Part shown: one piece after another, positions 24,255 through 32,093 of the stretch
Position numbering within the stretch: the first letter of the stretch is position 1
How the letters are laid out: each line of letters starts with the position of its first letter
Origin: Deltaproteobacteria bacterium
GTDB lineage: Bacteria > Myxococcota_A > UBA9160 > SMWR01
Length of the DNA stretch: 36,225 nt
Assembly: GCA_019310965.1 (NCBI GenBank)
Contig: JAFDDG010000035.1
Span: forward strand, 1-36,225
Direction of reading: 5' to 3'
Notes under the pieces: model-generated
What the model saw: only the letters and a program-made list of their open reading frames with translations
Databases searched by the model: none
Told to the model about the DNA's origin: nothing
Program-made: the position numbers and the translations under genes

Positions 24255-24944
24255 TCAATCTGCGGAAGCCGAGTCGCGCTCGACAACCCACTCCACCACC
24301 GCCGTCTCCACGTCCGGTCCAGCTGCAGGTTCTTTCAGCAGCGCCAACACGGCCCCCTCCATCTCGTCGAGCGGGGTGCCCGTGAAGAAGAAAGCGCGGG
24401 TGCGGCCCACTCTGTCCAGTAGGTAGATCTGCTGGGAATGTGCGTAGAGATAGGAGCGCTTGGCAAAGGCCTTCGAGCGATTGTACTCGGTCGTCAGCTG
24501 GATGTCGTGGCTCCGGTCGTAGTTCAGCAGGAAGAGCTCGGCGATGCGATCGGTTTCCTCGCGCTGGCCCGTGAGCCCCACGAAGCGGGAGTCGAAGCGA
24601 GCCAGATACTCCTCGAGGTGCGCGGCGGTGTCGTTCTCCGGATCCACCGTCACGAACAAGACCTGGACCGCGTCGGCTGCCGCATCCAGACGCTTCAGCA
24701 GCAATTGCAGGTGGGCCATGGTCGCCGGGCAGATGTCCTGACAGCTCGTGTATCCGAAGGCGATCAACACGACCTTTCCGCGATACTCCGACAGGCTCAC
24801 CTCGCGTCCGAGGCTGCTCTGCGCACGAAATTCGCCGCCGATTCCGTCGTGGATGGGCAACGTCTTCTCGCTGCTCGACTGTCCGATTCCCGGAAGCAGG
24901 AGCATCGCGAACACGCTCAGGAGGAAGATGGTTTTCGCTTTCAC
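24255..24944 (-). CDS. SCO1/SenC/PrrC-family copper chaperone
   Basis: A 229-residue thioredoxin-fold protein exported to the periplasm, probably held by its N-terminal segment MKAKTIFLLSVFAMLLLPG. The copper site of SCO proteins is complete: Cys68 and Cys72 in TSCQDICPATM, and His169 in YLYAHSQQIYLL. FGYTSC, VTVDPENDT and YRGKVVLIAFG are family features. SCO proteins deliver copper to the CuA centre of cytochrome oxidase or act as thiol reductases on copper sites. Here the gene is followed by nirK 77 bases downstream, so loading or maintaining copper in NirK is the likely task (inference). The ~30-residue C-terminal extension after the fold (ETAVVEWVVERDSASAD) is unusual. It begins 13 bases after the lipoprotein gene. 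Confidence 0.93.
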   Translation of the reverse strand: MKAKTIFLLSVFAMLLLPGIGQSSSEKTLPIHDGIGGEFRAQSSLGREVSLSEYRGKVVLIAFGYTSCQDICPATMAHLQLLLKRLDAAADAVQVLFVTVDPENDTAAHLEEYLARFDSRFVGLTGQREETDRIAELFLLNYDRSHDIQLTTEYNRSKAFAKRSYLYAHSQQIYLLDRVGRTRAFFFTGTPLDEMEGAVLALLKEPAAGPDVETAVVEWVVERDSASAD

Positions 24945-24957
24945 GATAGGACTCCGT

Positions 24958-25536
24958 TCAATAACAGATGATCTGAGGCCCGGTCCCCTGGAAGGCCAGC
25001 AGCGGGCGCTCGTCGATTCGAACGATCACCGGCGCTTCGCCCGGGACGTCTCGCACCAGCCAGCTGTGCTCTCTGCGGGCAAGGTGGGGAACTCCCCCGT
25101 CATCCACGGCTCGTCTCTCGAACTCGAAGCGGGCCCGCTGGAGGTCTTCACCTACGAGCGCGACACGGATCGTGTCGAGCCGGTACTCGAGCTCGGGATG
25201 GGTGGATCGGAGATTGGAGCGCCAGGATTCGAGCTCTCCCAGGTTCCGAACACTCGCACCGATCAGCGAGAGCTCGAAGGAAGGCTCGGCCACGAAGCCG
25301 TCCAGGCCGCGCGACTCGTGGCTTCCCCCTTCGAGCACGGCAAACCAGTCATGCACCAGCGCAACGATGCGCTGCTCCGCATCACGGGGAGCCGACGCCG
25401 AAGCCCTTGGCGCGAGGCTGGCGGTCTTCGGCGCACAGCTCGGGAGCAGCGCGCCGAAGACCGCCAGCACGGCAAGCCATTGCCAACCCGGTGTCACCCG
25501 TGCCCGGCATTCTGCGCCTTCAACCGCCTCGACCAC
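24958..25536 (-). CDS. Putative NTF2/SnoaL-like lipoprotein
   Basis: A probable lipoprotein at the head of the nirK operon. The hydrophobic stretch WLAVLAVFGALLPSC ends in a lipobox-like cysteine. The mature ~160 residues have an NTF2/SnoaL-type order: AEQRIVALVHDWFAVLEGG, then FVAEPSFELSL, then LGELESWRSNLRSTHPELEYRL and REHSWLVRDVPGEAPVIVRIDERPLL. The start is uncertain: ATG 25599 has no ribosome site, GTG 25536 (chosen) follows GGGGAGG and keeps two Arg before the hydrophobic core, and GTG 25497 is shorter. It ends 13 bases before the SCO gene, so co-expression with SCO and NirK is likely. Function unknown; a periplasmic binding or assembly role for nitrite reductase is possible. Confidence 0.65.
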   Translation of the reverse strand: MVEAVEGAECRARVTPGWQWLAVLAVFGALLPSCAPKTASLAPRASASAPRDAEQRIVALVHDWFAVLEGGSHESRGLDGFVAEPSFELSLIGASVRNLGELESWRSNLRSTHPELEYRLDTIRVALVGEDLQRARFEFERRAVDDGGVPHLARREHSWLVRDVPGEAPVIVRIDERPLLAFQGTGPQIICY

Positions 25537-25703
25537 GTGCCTCCCCGTCTGCCCGTCCCACGGACACGAAGCGCCGGTGAGGGGGACAGCCAGCCTCATC
25601 CGGGGCGAATAGGTACTGCAGATCAGAGAAGAGCGAATCGGTCATGTGACGGAGGGTCGAAACTGCCGCAACGTCCGGTTCAAGCGGGTTTCGCGTGCTC
25701 TGG

Positions 25704-25739
25704 ACCCGGAGAATCTCCGTTCTCTATCATTCTCCGGGT
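25704..25739. promoter_or_regulatory. 11-bp inverted repeat with alternative internal hairpin
   Basis: ACCCGGAGAAT (25704-25714) pairs perfectly with 25729-25739. Inside it, GAGAA-TCTCCG-TTCTC can pair instead. It lies between the malic enzyme stop (25786) and the lipoprotein start, both minus strand. There is no T-run, so it could be a weak terminator or an operator or leader element of the nirK operon. Confidence 0.5.
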
Positions 25740-25785
25740 TCTCGGTCAAACGGGGAGCCGGGCGGGCCCGATGCGAGAAGCCCTC

Positions 25786-27498
25786 CTAGCCCGTCGACAC
25801 CACCGGCACGTACCCCGGGCTCCACGTGCCCTCCTCCACCACCCGCTCCACTTCGTCGTCGGCGAAGGGGCGGCCGAGGTTCTGCTGGCTCGCATAACGC
25901 ACGACCGCAGCCGCGATCCGCGAGCTCACGCTTCGCAGCTCCGATTGTTCGGGGAAGAGCGCTCCGAGTTCGAGGCGATCGGCGCTCACGTACTCGGCAA
26001 GCGTACGCGCCGCGACCAGAAAGAGCGCCTCGTCCACTTCACGAATCTCCGAGAGAACGGCTCCCATTCCGACACCGGGGAAGACGAACACATTGTTCGC
26101 CTGGCCGATCACATGCCGCTTGCCCGCGTGAATCACGTCGGCGAACGGGCTGCCGGTCGCCACCAGGGCGCGCCCCCCGCTCCAGACGATGGCCTCCTGG
26201 GCCGTGCACTCCGCCTTGCTCGTGGGGTTGGAAAGCGGCATCACGATGGGCCGCTCCACGTGCCGGGCCATCTCTTCGATCATCGTCTGCCGGAAAGTTC
26301 CCGGCGTGGCCGTGGCACCGATCAAAATGGTGGGCTTCATCTGCCGAATCACGTCTTCGGGCGTCGGATCCTCCAGCCCATCGAGTTCCCAGCCGGCGAG
26401 CACCTCGGGGCTGGCTGCAAGGGCCTTCTTGTGCGGGTCGGCGAAGTCGCGGCCCTCTCGGAGCAGACCGCTGCTGTCGAAAAACAGGCGCGACGCGCGG
26501 ATCGTCTCGGGCGGGACCCCCGCCTCGCTCATGGCGGCCTCCAGCAGGTTCGCGATGCCGGTGCAGGCCTCGCCCGCACCCATGAAGAGCACCCGCTGAT
26601 CGGCGATCGGCTGCTTCGTGATGTTCAGGCCAGCCAGAATTCCCGCCACCGTCACCGCCGCAGTGCCCTGGATGTCGTCGTTGAAGGAGGGGATGCGCCG
26701 GCGGTAGCTCTCGAGAATGCGGAAGGCGTTGCGCTTGTGAAAATCCTCCCATTGCACGACCGCTTGGGGAAAGGTGCGGCGGACGCCCTCCACAAAGGCC
26801 TCGATGAAGGCGTCGTAGGCCGGCCCGGTGATGCGTCGCTCCCGATGGCCGACGTAGTGCGGATCGTCGAGCAGCTCGGCATTGTTCGTGCCGATATCGA
26901 GGCTCACCGGCAGGACCTTCGAGGGATGGATCCCGGCACCAGCGACGTAGAGGGCGAGCTTGCCGACGGGAATTCCCATGCCACCGGCGCCCTGGTCTCC
27001 GAGCCCCAGGATACGTTCGTTGTCCGTGACCACGATGAGCCGGATGTCCTGGTAGGGATAGTTCCTCAAACGCTCGGGAATCCGGTCGATGTCGTCGGGG
27101 GTGAGCCAGATGCCGCGCGTCTCGCGCACGATGTGGCTGTAGCGCTGGCAGGCCTCGCCGACCGTCGGCGTGTACACGATCGGCATGAGCTCCTGGAGGT
27201 TCTCGACCAGCACCCGGTAGAACAGCACCTCGTTGCGGTAGAGCAAGCTCTCGAGATCGATGTACTTCTCGAGGTCATCGGATTTCTCCCGGACATGCGC
27301 GAGCGCGAGCTCCGCCTGCTGCTCGATCGTCTGCGTCGTGTGGGGCAGCAGCCCGTGCAACCCGAGCTGGCTGCGCTCTTCGGACGTGAAGGCGAGCCCC
27401 TTGTTCGTGGCGGGATTCTTGAGTAGCCAGATTCCGCGCTTTCGGGTTCGAATGGTGTCGGGGCCGCGAAGCCCCGAATCGGGTGAGTTGCGAGTCAT
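25786..27498 (-). CDS. maeA: NAD-dependent malic enzyme (malate to pyruvate + CO2)
   Basis: A 570-residue malic enzyme of the long MaeA/SfcA type (E. coli MaeA 565). It oxidatively decarboxylates malate to pyruvate in the cytoplasm. Features: LPHTTQTIEQQ early, IVYTPTVGEACQRYS with the catalytic Tyr109, NERILGLGDQGAGGMGIPVGKL with the catalytic Lys, metal-site EDFHKRNA and FNDDIQGTAAV, the dinucleotide loop MGAGEACTGIANLL, and PLSNPTSKAE. The length and these motifs separate it from the shorter MaeB-type NADP enzymes; NAD use is by family. The start is ATG 27498, only 31 bases from the divergent glutamate-synthase-like start, and the upstream open frame is not conserved. No strong ribosome site is present. 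The gene symbol follows the E. coli orthologue type. Confidence 0.93.
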   Translation of the reverse strand: MTRNSPDSGLRGPDTIRTRKRGIWLLKNPATNKGLAFTSEERSQLGLHGLLPHTTQTIEQQAELALAHVREKSDDLEKYIDLESLLYRNEVLFYRVLVENLQELMPIVYTPTVGEACQRYSHIVRETRGIWLTPDDIDRIPERLRNYPYQDIRLIVVTDNERILGLGDQGAGGMGIPVGKLALYVAGAGIHPSKVLPVSLDIGTNNAELLDDPHYVGHRERRITGPAYDAFIEAFVEGVRRTFPQAVVQWEDFHKRNAFRILESYRRRIPSFNDDIQGTAAVTVAGILAGLNITKQPIADQRVLFMGAGEACTGIANLLEAAMSEAGVPPETIRASRLFFDSSGLLREGRDFADPHKKALAASPEVLAGWELDGLEDPTPEDVIRQMKPTILIGATATPGTFRQTMIEEMARHVERPIVMPLSNPTSKAECTAQEAIVWSGGRALVATGSPFADVIHAGKRHVIGQANNVFVFPGVGMGAVLSEIREVDEALFLVAARTLAEYVSADRLELGALFPEQSELRSVSSRIAAAVVRYASQQNLGRPFADDEVERVVEEGTWSPGYVPVVSTG

Positions 27499-27503
27499 AT
27501 CTC

Positions 27504-27509
27504 TAGAAT
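27504..27509 (+). promoter_or_regulatory. Candidate -10 element (TAGAAT) for the glutamate-synthase-like gene
   Basis: TAGAAT, 20 bases before the ATG at 27530. It lies in the 31-bp gap to the divergent malic enzyme, so any -35 region falls within the malic enzyme coding start. Confidence 0.5.
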
Positions 27510-27529
27510 GTGCACGGGAGGTCTCTTCA

Positions 27530-29131
27530 ATGCAAATGGAAGCCATCAACCAGATCGTCATTCTCGCGGTCTTCGGCCTGCTGCTGATGATCTTCCTCGG
27601 GCCGCCGGTGGTGCTCTGCATCATCTACTTCAGCGACCGGCGCCAGAAACAGCACGCGGTGCTGCGCAACTTCCCCATCCTCGGGCGCCTTCGCTACCTG
27701 CTCGAGCACCTGGGCCCCGAGTTCCGCCAGTATCTCTTCGATGGCGACACCGAGGGCAAGCCCTTCACGCGTGAGGGCTACCGCTCGATCGTTCTCGCCG
27801 GGAAGTACATGAAGACGCTGATCTCGTTCGGCTCGAAGAGGGACTTCGAGGAGCCGGGCTGGTACGTCCGAAACGCAATGCTGCCCACCCTGTTGCGCGA
27901 CATGAGTGTGGATCAGGAGCCGAGCATTTCGACCCGGCGCTACGAGATCCAGAACGAGGGGCTCTTCACGCGCAAAGAACACCTGGTCGACGCCGAGGTC
28001 GCACCGTGGACGCTCCGCGACGAGTTCCCGCTCACGCTGGGCGCCGGGCTGGCGAAGCCCTGGGTGCTGCGCGGACTCGTGGGCATGAGCGCCATGTCTT
28101 ACGGCGCGCTGGGGCGCAACGCCATCCAGGCCTTCTCTCAGGGGCTCTCGATGGCCGGCGGCACGTGGCTCAACACTGGCGAGGGCGGCCTTTCGGAGCA
28201 CCACCTGCTGGGGGGCGGCGACATCCTCTTCCAGATCGGCCCTGGGCTCTTCGGTGTGCGCAGCGACGGCGGTCAGTGGAGTTGGGATGCCTTCGAGAGG
28301 CAGGCGGCGATCGAGCAGGTGCGCGGCTTCGAACTCAAGTTCCACCAGGGGGCGAAGATCCGGGGCGGCCACGTCGAGGGCTCGAAGGTCACGCCCGAGA
28401 TCGCCGCCATCCGCGGCGTGCAGCCGTGGCAGCCCATCAACTCCCCGAACCGATTTCCGATGTTCCACAGCCTCGACGACGCGCTGGATCACGTCGCCCG
28501 CATGCGCGAGCGGGGCGGCAAGCCGGTGGGCTTGAAGATGGTGATCGGCGGGCCGGGCTTTCTGGACGAGCTCGCAACTCGCATGGCGCAGCGCGGAGAC
28601 GGACCCGACTGGATCACCGTGGACGGGGGCGAGGGCGGCTCGGGGGCGACCTACCAGGAAATGGCCGACGGCATGGGGCTCCCCATCCGCTCGGGCATCG
28701 TCGAAGCCGACGATGCCCTGCGACGCCACGGTGTCCGCGAGCGCGTCCGGCTCATCGCGTCGGGCAAGCTCTCCTCGTCGGACCGCATCGCGTTGGCGCT
28801 GGCGCTCGGCGCCGACGCCGTGACGATTGCACGCGGGCTGATGATCTCGGTGGGCTGCATTCAGGCGCAGCGCTGTCACTCGAACACGTGCCCGGTGGGC
28901 GTGGCCACCACCGACGAGCGTCTCATGCAGGCACTGGTCGTCGAGGAGAAGAAGTGGCGCGTGCTCAACTACGTGGTGACGCTCCGTGCCGGACTCACCT
29001 CCCTGGCCGCCGCCGCCGGGTTGCGCTCGCCGACGCAATTCGAACGGCGACACGCGGTCTACCGCGACGCCTTCGGACGCATCTACGGAGCCGACGAGTT
29101 GTTCCCGCCGCCGGGAGCAACACCCGGATAG
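27530..29131 (+). CDS. Membrane-anchored FMN-binding glutamate-synthase-domain protein
   Basis: A 533-residue protein made of one N-terminal transmembrane helix (about 8-35, IVILAVFGLLLMIFLGPPVVL) and the FMN/3Fe-4S synthase barrel of glutamate synthase (GltB central domain). Conserved parts: MSAMSYGALGRNAIQAFSQG, NTGEGGLSEHH, VTPEIAAIRG, KMVIGGPGFLDELA, TVDGGEGGSGA and the cluster cysteines Cys443, Cys449, Cys454 (CIQAQRCHSNTCPVG). The glutaminase and glucan-like domains of full GOGAT are absent, so it cannot take glutamine amide by itself. Stand-alone relatives are widespread and their reaction is uncertain; some are proposed to use ammonia or another donor. GGAGG lies 8 bases before the ATG. 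It is divergent from malic enzyme and followed by the second hairpin repeat. Confidence 0.92.
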   Translation: MQMEAINQIVILAVFGLLLMIFLGPPVVLCIIYFSDRRQKQHAVLRNFPILGRLRYLLEHLGPEFRQYLFDGDTEGKPFTREGYRSIVLAGKYMKTLISFGSKRDFEEPGWYVRNAMLPTLLRDMSVDQEPSISTRRYEIQNEGLFTRKEHLVDAEVAPWTLRDEFPLTLGAGLAKPWVLRGLVGMSAMSYGALGRNAIQAFSQGLSMAGGTWLNTGEGGLSEHHLLGGGDILFQIGPGLFGVRSDGGQWSWDAFERQAAIEQVRGFELKFHQGAKIRGGHVEGSKVTPEIAAIRGVQPWQPINSPNRFPMFHSLDDALDHVARMRERGGKPVGLKMVIGGPGFLDELATRMAQRGDGPDWITVDGGEGGSGATYQEMADGMGLPIRSGIVEADDALRRHGVRERVRLIASGKLSSSDRIALALALGADAVTIARGLMISVGCIQAQRCHSNTCPVGVATTDERLMQALVVEEKKWRVLNYVVTLRAGLTSLAAAAGLRSPTQFERRHAVYRDAFGRIYGADELFPPPGATPG

Positions 29132-29182
29132 GGCGCACTGGGTCCGCGAGCGACTGCAACGCGATCGCAATCGGCGCCAAGT

Positions 29183-29271
29183 GGGGACGGTGTTGCCTTC
29201 TTGCCTTTTTCGGCTGAGCGGTGGCGTCAGCAAGCAGGTCCTGAAAAAGGCAAGAAGGCAACACCGTCCCC
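29183..29271. repeat. Dispersed long hairpin repeat, copy 2 (REP/MITE-like)
   Basis: Perfect 28-nt inverted arms (29183-29210 and 29244-29271) around a 33-nt loop that carries its own small stem GCTGA/TCAGC. The arm sequence equals copy 1 at 7805-7891. It sits between two convergent genes, one base before the stop codon of the haem lipoprotein, and may serve as a bidirectional terminator. Confidence 0.9.
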
Positions 29272-29272
29272 G

Positions 29273-30424
29273 CTACGAGCCCTGCATGAGCTGCTGCAGC
29301 GAATCCAGGTGCTCGCGGTCCTCCGGGGGCAGCTCTTCGTGCTCGGAGCCCTCGTAGCTTTGCAACAGCTCGCGCTCGAGCAGGGCGTAGGCCTGCGCCG
29401 CCGTGGGCGCGTGCGGTGCAATGCGGACCGATTCAGCCAGCAGGAAGGGCGCCGGGGTCACCCAGTAGTTGCGTCCGATACTCGCCTCGACGACGCCTAG
29501 CAGATAGTACGCCTCGCCCAGCGCAGCGTCATTCTCGTCGTGCGCATCGATGAGGCGCTCGAGCACGGCCGACGCAGCGATCAGGTGCAAACGAGAGCTC
29601 ATGTCTCCCGGGAAGGCGTCCAGGCGATCGCCCTCCTCTACCAGGGCGCGCGCCGTGGCAACACTCGGCTCCCGGACGGCGAGGCGCTCGAGCTCCGGCA
29701 GCGCCGCCAACCAACCCTCGATGTCGAGTTTCAGCTGCGACCACGCGTCTTCCCGCGCCGCAATTCGCGCGAGCACGGGGCGCGGTCGCGCATAGTCGCC
29801 CTTCACACGGATCGAAACCACCAGATAGTCGGTCAGTGGACCCAGCAACGTCGCGATGTGATGCATCGGATCGACGAGCTCTTGCTCCAGCAGAGCGAGC
29901 GCGGCGTCGAAGCGCCGGGTGGCGATCAGCAGGCTCGAGCGCGCCTCGGCGGGCATGTCCTGGAAGACGCCGTCTTCGACGAATTCAGCCGTCACCTCGG
30001 AGTCAGCCAACACCGGCAGACGGGTGTGACAGGCGATGCAGTGCTCCACGGTCTGCTGCAGCAGGTAGGCGGAGCGCGCGTAGCGACCCGCGGTGTAGGC
30101 ACGCTCGATCTCCCGAGCGTCCGAGGCAATCGAACGGGCCAGGAAGCCGAGCTGGGCATCTTTGCTGCGCGCATGGCGCTCGAGCGTCGACGCGTTGCGG
30201 GTCAACAGACCCAGGGCGGCCGTGATCGTCTCCCGCTTCGCCGGGTCGCCAAATGTCGCCACGTCGGCACTCGCCGGCAACGCCACCCTCAACCCCGCAA
30301 AAATCTCCTGCATGATGGCCCGCGTGTGCTCACGCTCCCCGTTGTCCGGCGAGTCCCCACAACCCGCAAGCACGAGAAGCGCGCACAGCGCGAAGATGTC
30401 TTGCCAGCCATGCGTGATCCGCAC
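29273..30424 (-). CDS. Single-haem c-type cytochrome lipoprotein with helical repeats
   Basis: A 383-residue lipoprotein. The start is GTG 30424, supported by GGAGGGGG about 6 bases upstream; the N-terminal segment DIFALCALLVLAGC gives a lipobox with Cys22. One haem c site, CIACH at 129-133 (TVEHCIACHTRLP), follows a helical stretch like cytochrome c'-type bundles. The remaining ~240 residues are helical with paired-helix, TPR-like character (RRFDAALALLEQELVDP, AYYLLGVVEASIGRNYW, AAQAYALLERELLQS). It is probably periplasm-facing and attached to a membrane. Electron transfer or haem-based sensing are possible; no known family was recognised. The nirK operon 4 kb away also acts in periplasmic redox chemistry, but there is no direct link. 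The end abuts the hairpin repeat. Confidence 0.75.
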   Translation of the reverse strand: MRITHGWQDIFALCALLVLAGCGDSPDNGEREHTRAIMQEIFAGLRVALPASADVATFGDPAKRETITAALGLLTRNASTLERHARSKDAQLGFLARSIASDAREIERAYTAGRYARSAYLLQQTVEHCIACHTRLPVLADSEVTAEFVEDGVFQDMPAEARSSLLIATRRFDAALALLEQELVDPMHHIATLLGPLTDYLVVSIRVKGDYARPRPVLARIAAREDAWSQLKLDIEGWLAALPELERLAVREPSVATARALVEEGDRLDAFPGDMSSRLHLIAASAVLERLIDAHDENDAALGEAYYLLGVVEASIGRNYWVTPAPFLLAESVRIAPHAPTAAQAYALLERELLQSYEGSEHEELPPEDREHLDSLQQLMQGS

Positions 30425-30585
30425 TGGATCCCCCTCCTCGAACGAGTCCGCGAAGAACCCTAGCCCACGCACACCGACCTGCCTGGCAGCTCGTTCGATG
30501 CACGGAACTCCCCGCAACCCGTGACGAAGGCAGCCGCGATGGCCACCGCGCTCCAGCTCGCCTTCATCCCGCCGTCAGGGCGATG

Positions 30586-30591
30586 CTAGGA
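30586..30591 (+). promoter_or_regulatory. Candidate -10 element (TAGGAT)
   Basis: TAGGAT, 30 bases before the GTG start at 30622. It is one base from the TAGAAT box found upstream of other genes here. Confidence 0.3.
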
Positions 30592-30621
30592 TGCCGCAAC
30601 CCGCCCCAGGAGCCGAGCCGC

Positions 30622-31029
30622 GTGAAAGTGCTTCTCCGAATCCTCGGTGCAGTCCTCGGCCTGTTGGTCGTGCTCGGAATCGCCCAGTTCGTCGCCTCCG
30701 AGAGCGGCGAAGTGGTCGTCCTGACCACCAGCGACGCCCAGGGAAACTCGCACGAGACCCGGGTATGGGTGGTCGACCACGAAGGCAAGGCTTGGCTCCG
30801 GGCCGGCGCAGCGATGCAAGCCTGGTACGGCAGGCTCACCGCACGCCCGAACGTCGAGGTCGAGCGCAACGGGAACCGGAGGCGCTACATCGCCGTGCCA
30901 CAGCCACTTCTCAGACCGGTCGTCAACGACCTCATGCTCGAAAAATACGGCTGGGCCGACCGATTCATCGGCGCTCTCTTCGGCCGTGACGACGCGATCC
31001 CGATCCGGCTGGACCCGAACGCTCGCTAG
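30622..31029 (+). CDS. Small membrane-anchored protein, possible split-barrel flavin/F420-binding fold
   Basis: A 135-residue protein with one N-terminal hydrophobic helix (VLLRILGAVLGLLVVLGIAQF) and a beta-rich domain: GEVVVLTTSDAQGNSHETRVWVVDHEGKAW, then AWYGRLTARPNVEVERNG and WADRFIGALFGRDDAIPIRLDP. The strand-TR-VWVV-strand order and the WY-x-NP-like stretch resemble split-barrel proteins of the pyridoxamine-phosphate-oxidase/deazaflavin-nitroreductase group, but the match is too weak to be sure. A GTG start is chosen because AGGAG sits about 9 bases upstream and it begins the hydrophobic anchor; an ATG at 30583 lies on the candidate promoter. It forms a single-gene unit. Confidence 0.65.
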   Translation: MKVLLRILGAVLGLLVVLGIAQFVASESGEVVVLTTSDAQGNSHETRVWVVDHEGKAWLRAGAAMQAWYGRLTARPNVEVERNGNRRRYIAVPQPLLRPVVNDLMLEKYGWADRFIGALFGRDDAIPIRLDPNAR

Positions 31030-31143
31030 GCCTCCAGCTCGATCGCACCCCGGCACAGTGGCCCTGGCCCGCCGGGAAACCCTCCGCCCTACAGCGCCAC
31101 TCCGCGGCCGCCGATGAGGGGAACCTCACACGGGAGGGGCAGC

Positions 31144-31614
31144 ATGTTCGACGCCAGGGTGCACGAGTGTTCCGCCCCGCTCCTGGGCGGCGCTTCTGCG
31201 GCTCTGGACGTGGCACGGACCGCCCTGCTCTCACTGGGCTTCGAGATCGTGGCCGAGAGCGAGAGCCAGCTCAGCGCACGCGGGCCGGGCCTGCACAGCA
31301 ACCACCAGCCGGCGCTCCTCGGCGCTTCCGAGCTGAGCTTTCAGGTCACACCGGCCTCGGTCGACGCCCGCGCGACCCTTGGCGGCGTCGCCACGCTGAA
31401 GGCCTTCCTCTACGTCTTCCCGCCCGGGCTGGCGCTCGTGCTGATGCTCGGCTTCGCGGCCATGGGGATGGGCGTGCTGTGGCAAACCGCGCTCGCCGTC
31501 GCGCCGTGGCTCGTCCTCTCGCCCTGGCTGGCCGCCTCGATCGAGCGCAAGACGACACAGGCGGTGGAACGGCTGGTGCACGGCATGGCGGGCGCCCCGG
31601 CCCGCCCCAGCTAG
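31144..31614 (+). CDS. Hypothetical membrane protein, two transmembrane helices
   Basis: A 156-residue protein that I do not recognise. The N-terminal ~80 residues form a soluble alpha/beta-like domain (ALDVARTALLSLGFEIVAESESQLSARGPG and SELSFQVTPASVDARATLGG). They are followed by two hydrophobic helices (FLYVFPPGLALVLMLGFAAM and LAVAPWLVLSPWLA) and a short cytoplasmic-type tail. The layout, a small domain that senses or buffers something at the membrane, resembles many uncharacterised proteins. A GGGAGGGG ribosome site 3 bases or so before the ATG supports the start at 31144. It is convergent with the DksA-like gene, 12 bases between stops. Confidence 0.7.
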   Translation: MFDARVHECSAPLLGGASAALDVARTALLSLGFEIVAESESQLSARGPGLHSNHQPALLGASELSFQVTPASVDARATLGGVATLKAFLYVFPPGLALVLMLGFAAMGMGVLWQTALAVAPWLVLSPWLAASIERKTTQAVERLVHGMAGAPARPS

Positions 31615-31626
31615 ACACAGCCCACC

Positions 31627-31986
31627 CTAGCCCCGCTGCTCGCTCCGGCTCTGGCAGGCAATGCAGAGGGGCGCCTCGGGCTGGGCTTCGAGGCGCCGGA
31701 AGCCCACGTCCTCGCCGCAGGCGACGCAGCCACCGTACTCGTCTTCGTCGAAGCGCCGCAGCGCGGCGCGCGCCAACTGAAGCCTGCGCTGCATGGCCGC
31801 CCGGTTCGCCTGCAGCATGCGCTGCTGCTGGATGGCATCCATGCGCGAGATGCGCCCGATGGGCTGGTCGAGCTCGACCGGTGCCGCGCCGTCGGCCGAG
31901 GCCTCGTGCACCCTCTCCAATTCCCGCTCGAGCGCCACCAGCGAGAGGCGCAGGCAAGCGCGCTGCTCATCCGTGAGAGCGTCCAT
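31627..31986 (-). CDS. DksA/TraR-family C4 zinc-finger protein
   Basis: A 119-residue cytoplasmic protein. An N-terminal helical region (residues 5-80, probably coiled coil) precedes the DksA/TraR zinc finger YGGCVACGEDVGFRRLE with Cys87, Cys90, Cys108 and Cys111 (LCIACQ). Full C4 sites like this are structural. DksA proteins bind RNA polymerase through the secondary channel with the coiled-coil tip and act with ppGpp. The tip here (LDQPIGRISRMDAIQQQ) carries the acidic Asp40 and Asp50 near the loop. It is shorter than E. coli DksA (151) and closer to TraR-like or general-stress zinc-finger variants. The start is ATG 31986; the open frame further upstream is arginine-rich shadow. Confidence 0.9.
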   Translation of the reverse strand: MDALTDEQRACLRLSLVALERELERVHEASADGAAPVELDQPIGRISRMDAIQQQRMLQANRAAMQRRLQLARAALRRFDEDEYGGCVACGEDVGFRRLEAQPEAPLCIACQSRSEQRG

Positions 31987-32093
31987 CGGCGCAGCATAGC
32001 GTCGAGCCGAACGGCGGGAGGCCGTGCGGCCAGTTCGTGCCGACGGCGGATCGCATGCCGGCTTCGTTCGGATGCGTTGGAATGATCCCCGCG

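Noticed and set aside
25600-25785. FNR/NnrR-type TTGAT-N4-ATCAA box upstream of the nirK operon
   Set aside because: No match found on either strand by eye.
24748-27426. 892-codon open frame on the plus strand
   Set aside because: It is antisense to the lipoprotein and malic enzyme genes, which have clear motifs; long antisense frames are common in such GC-rich codons.
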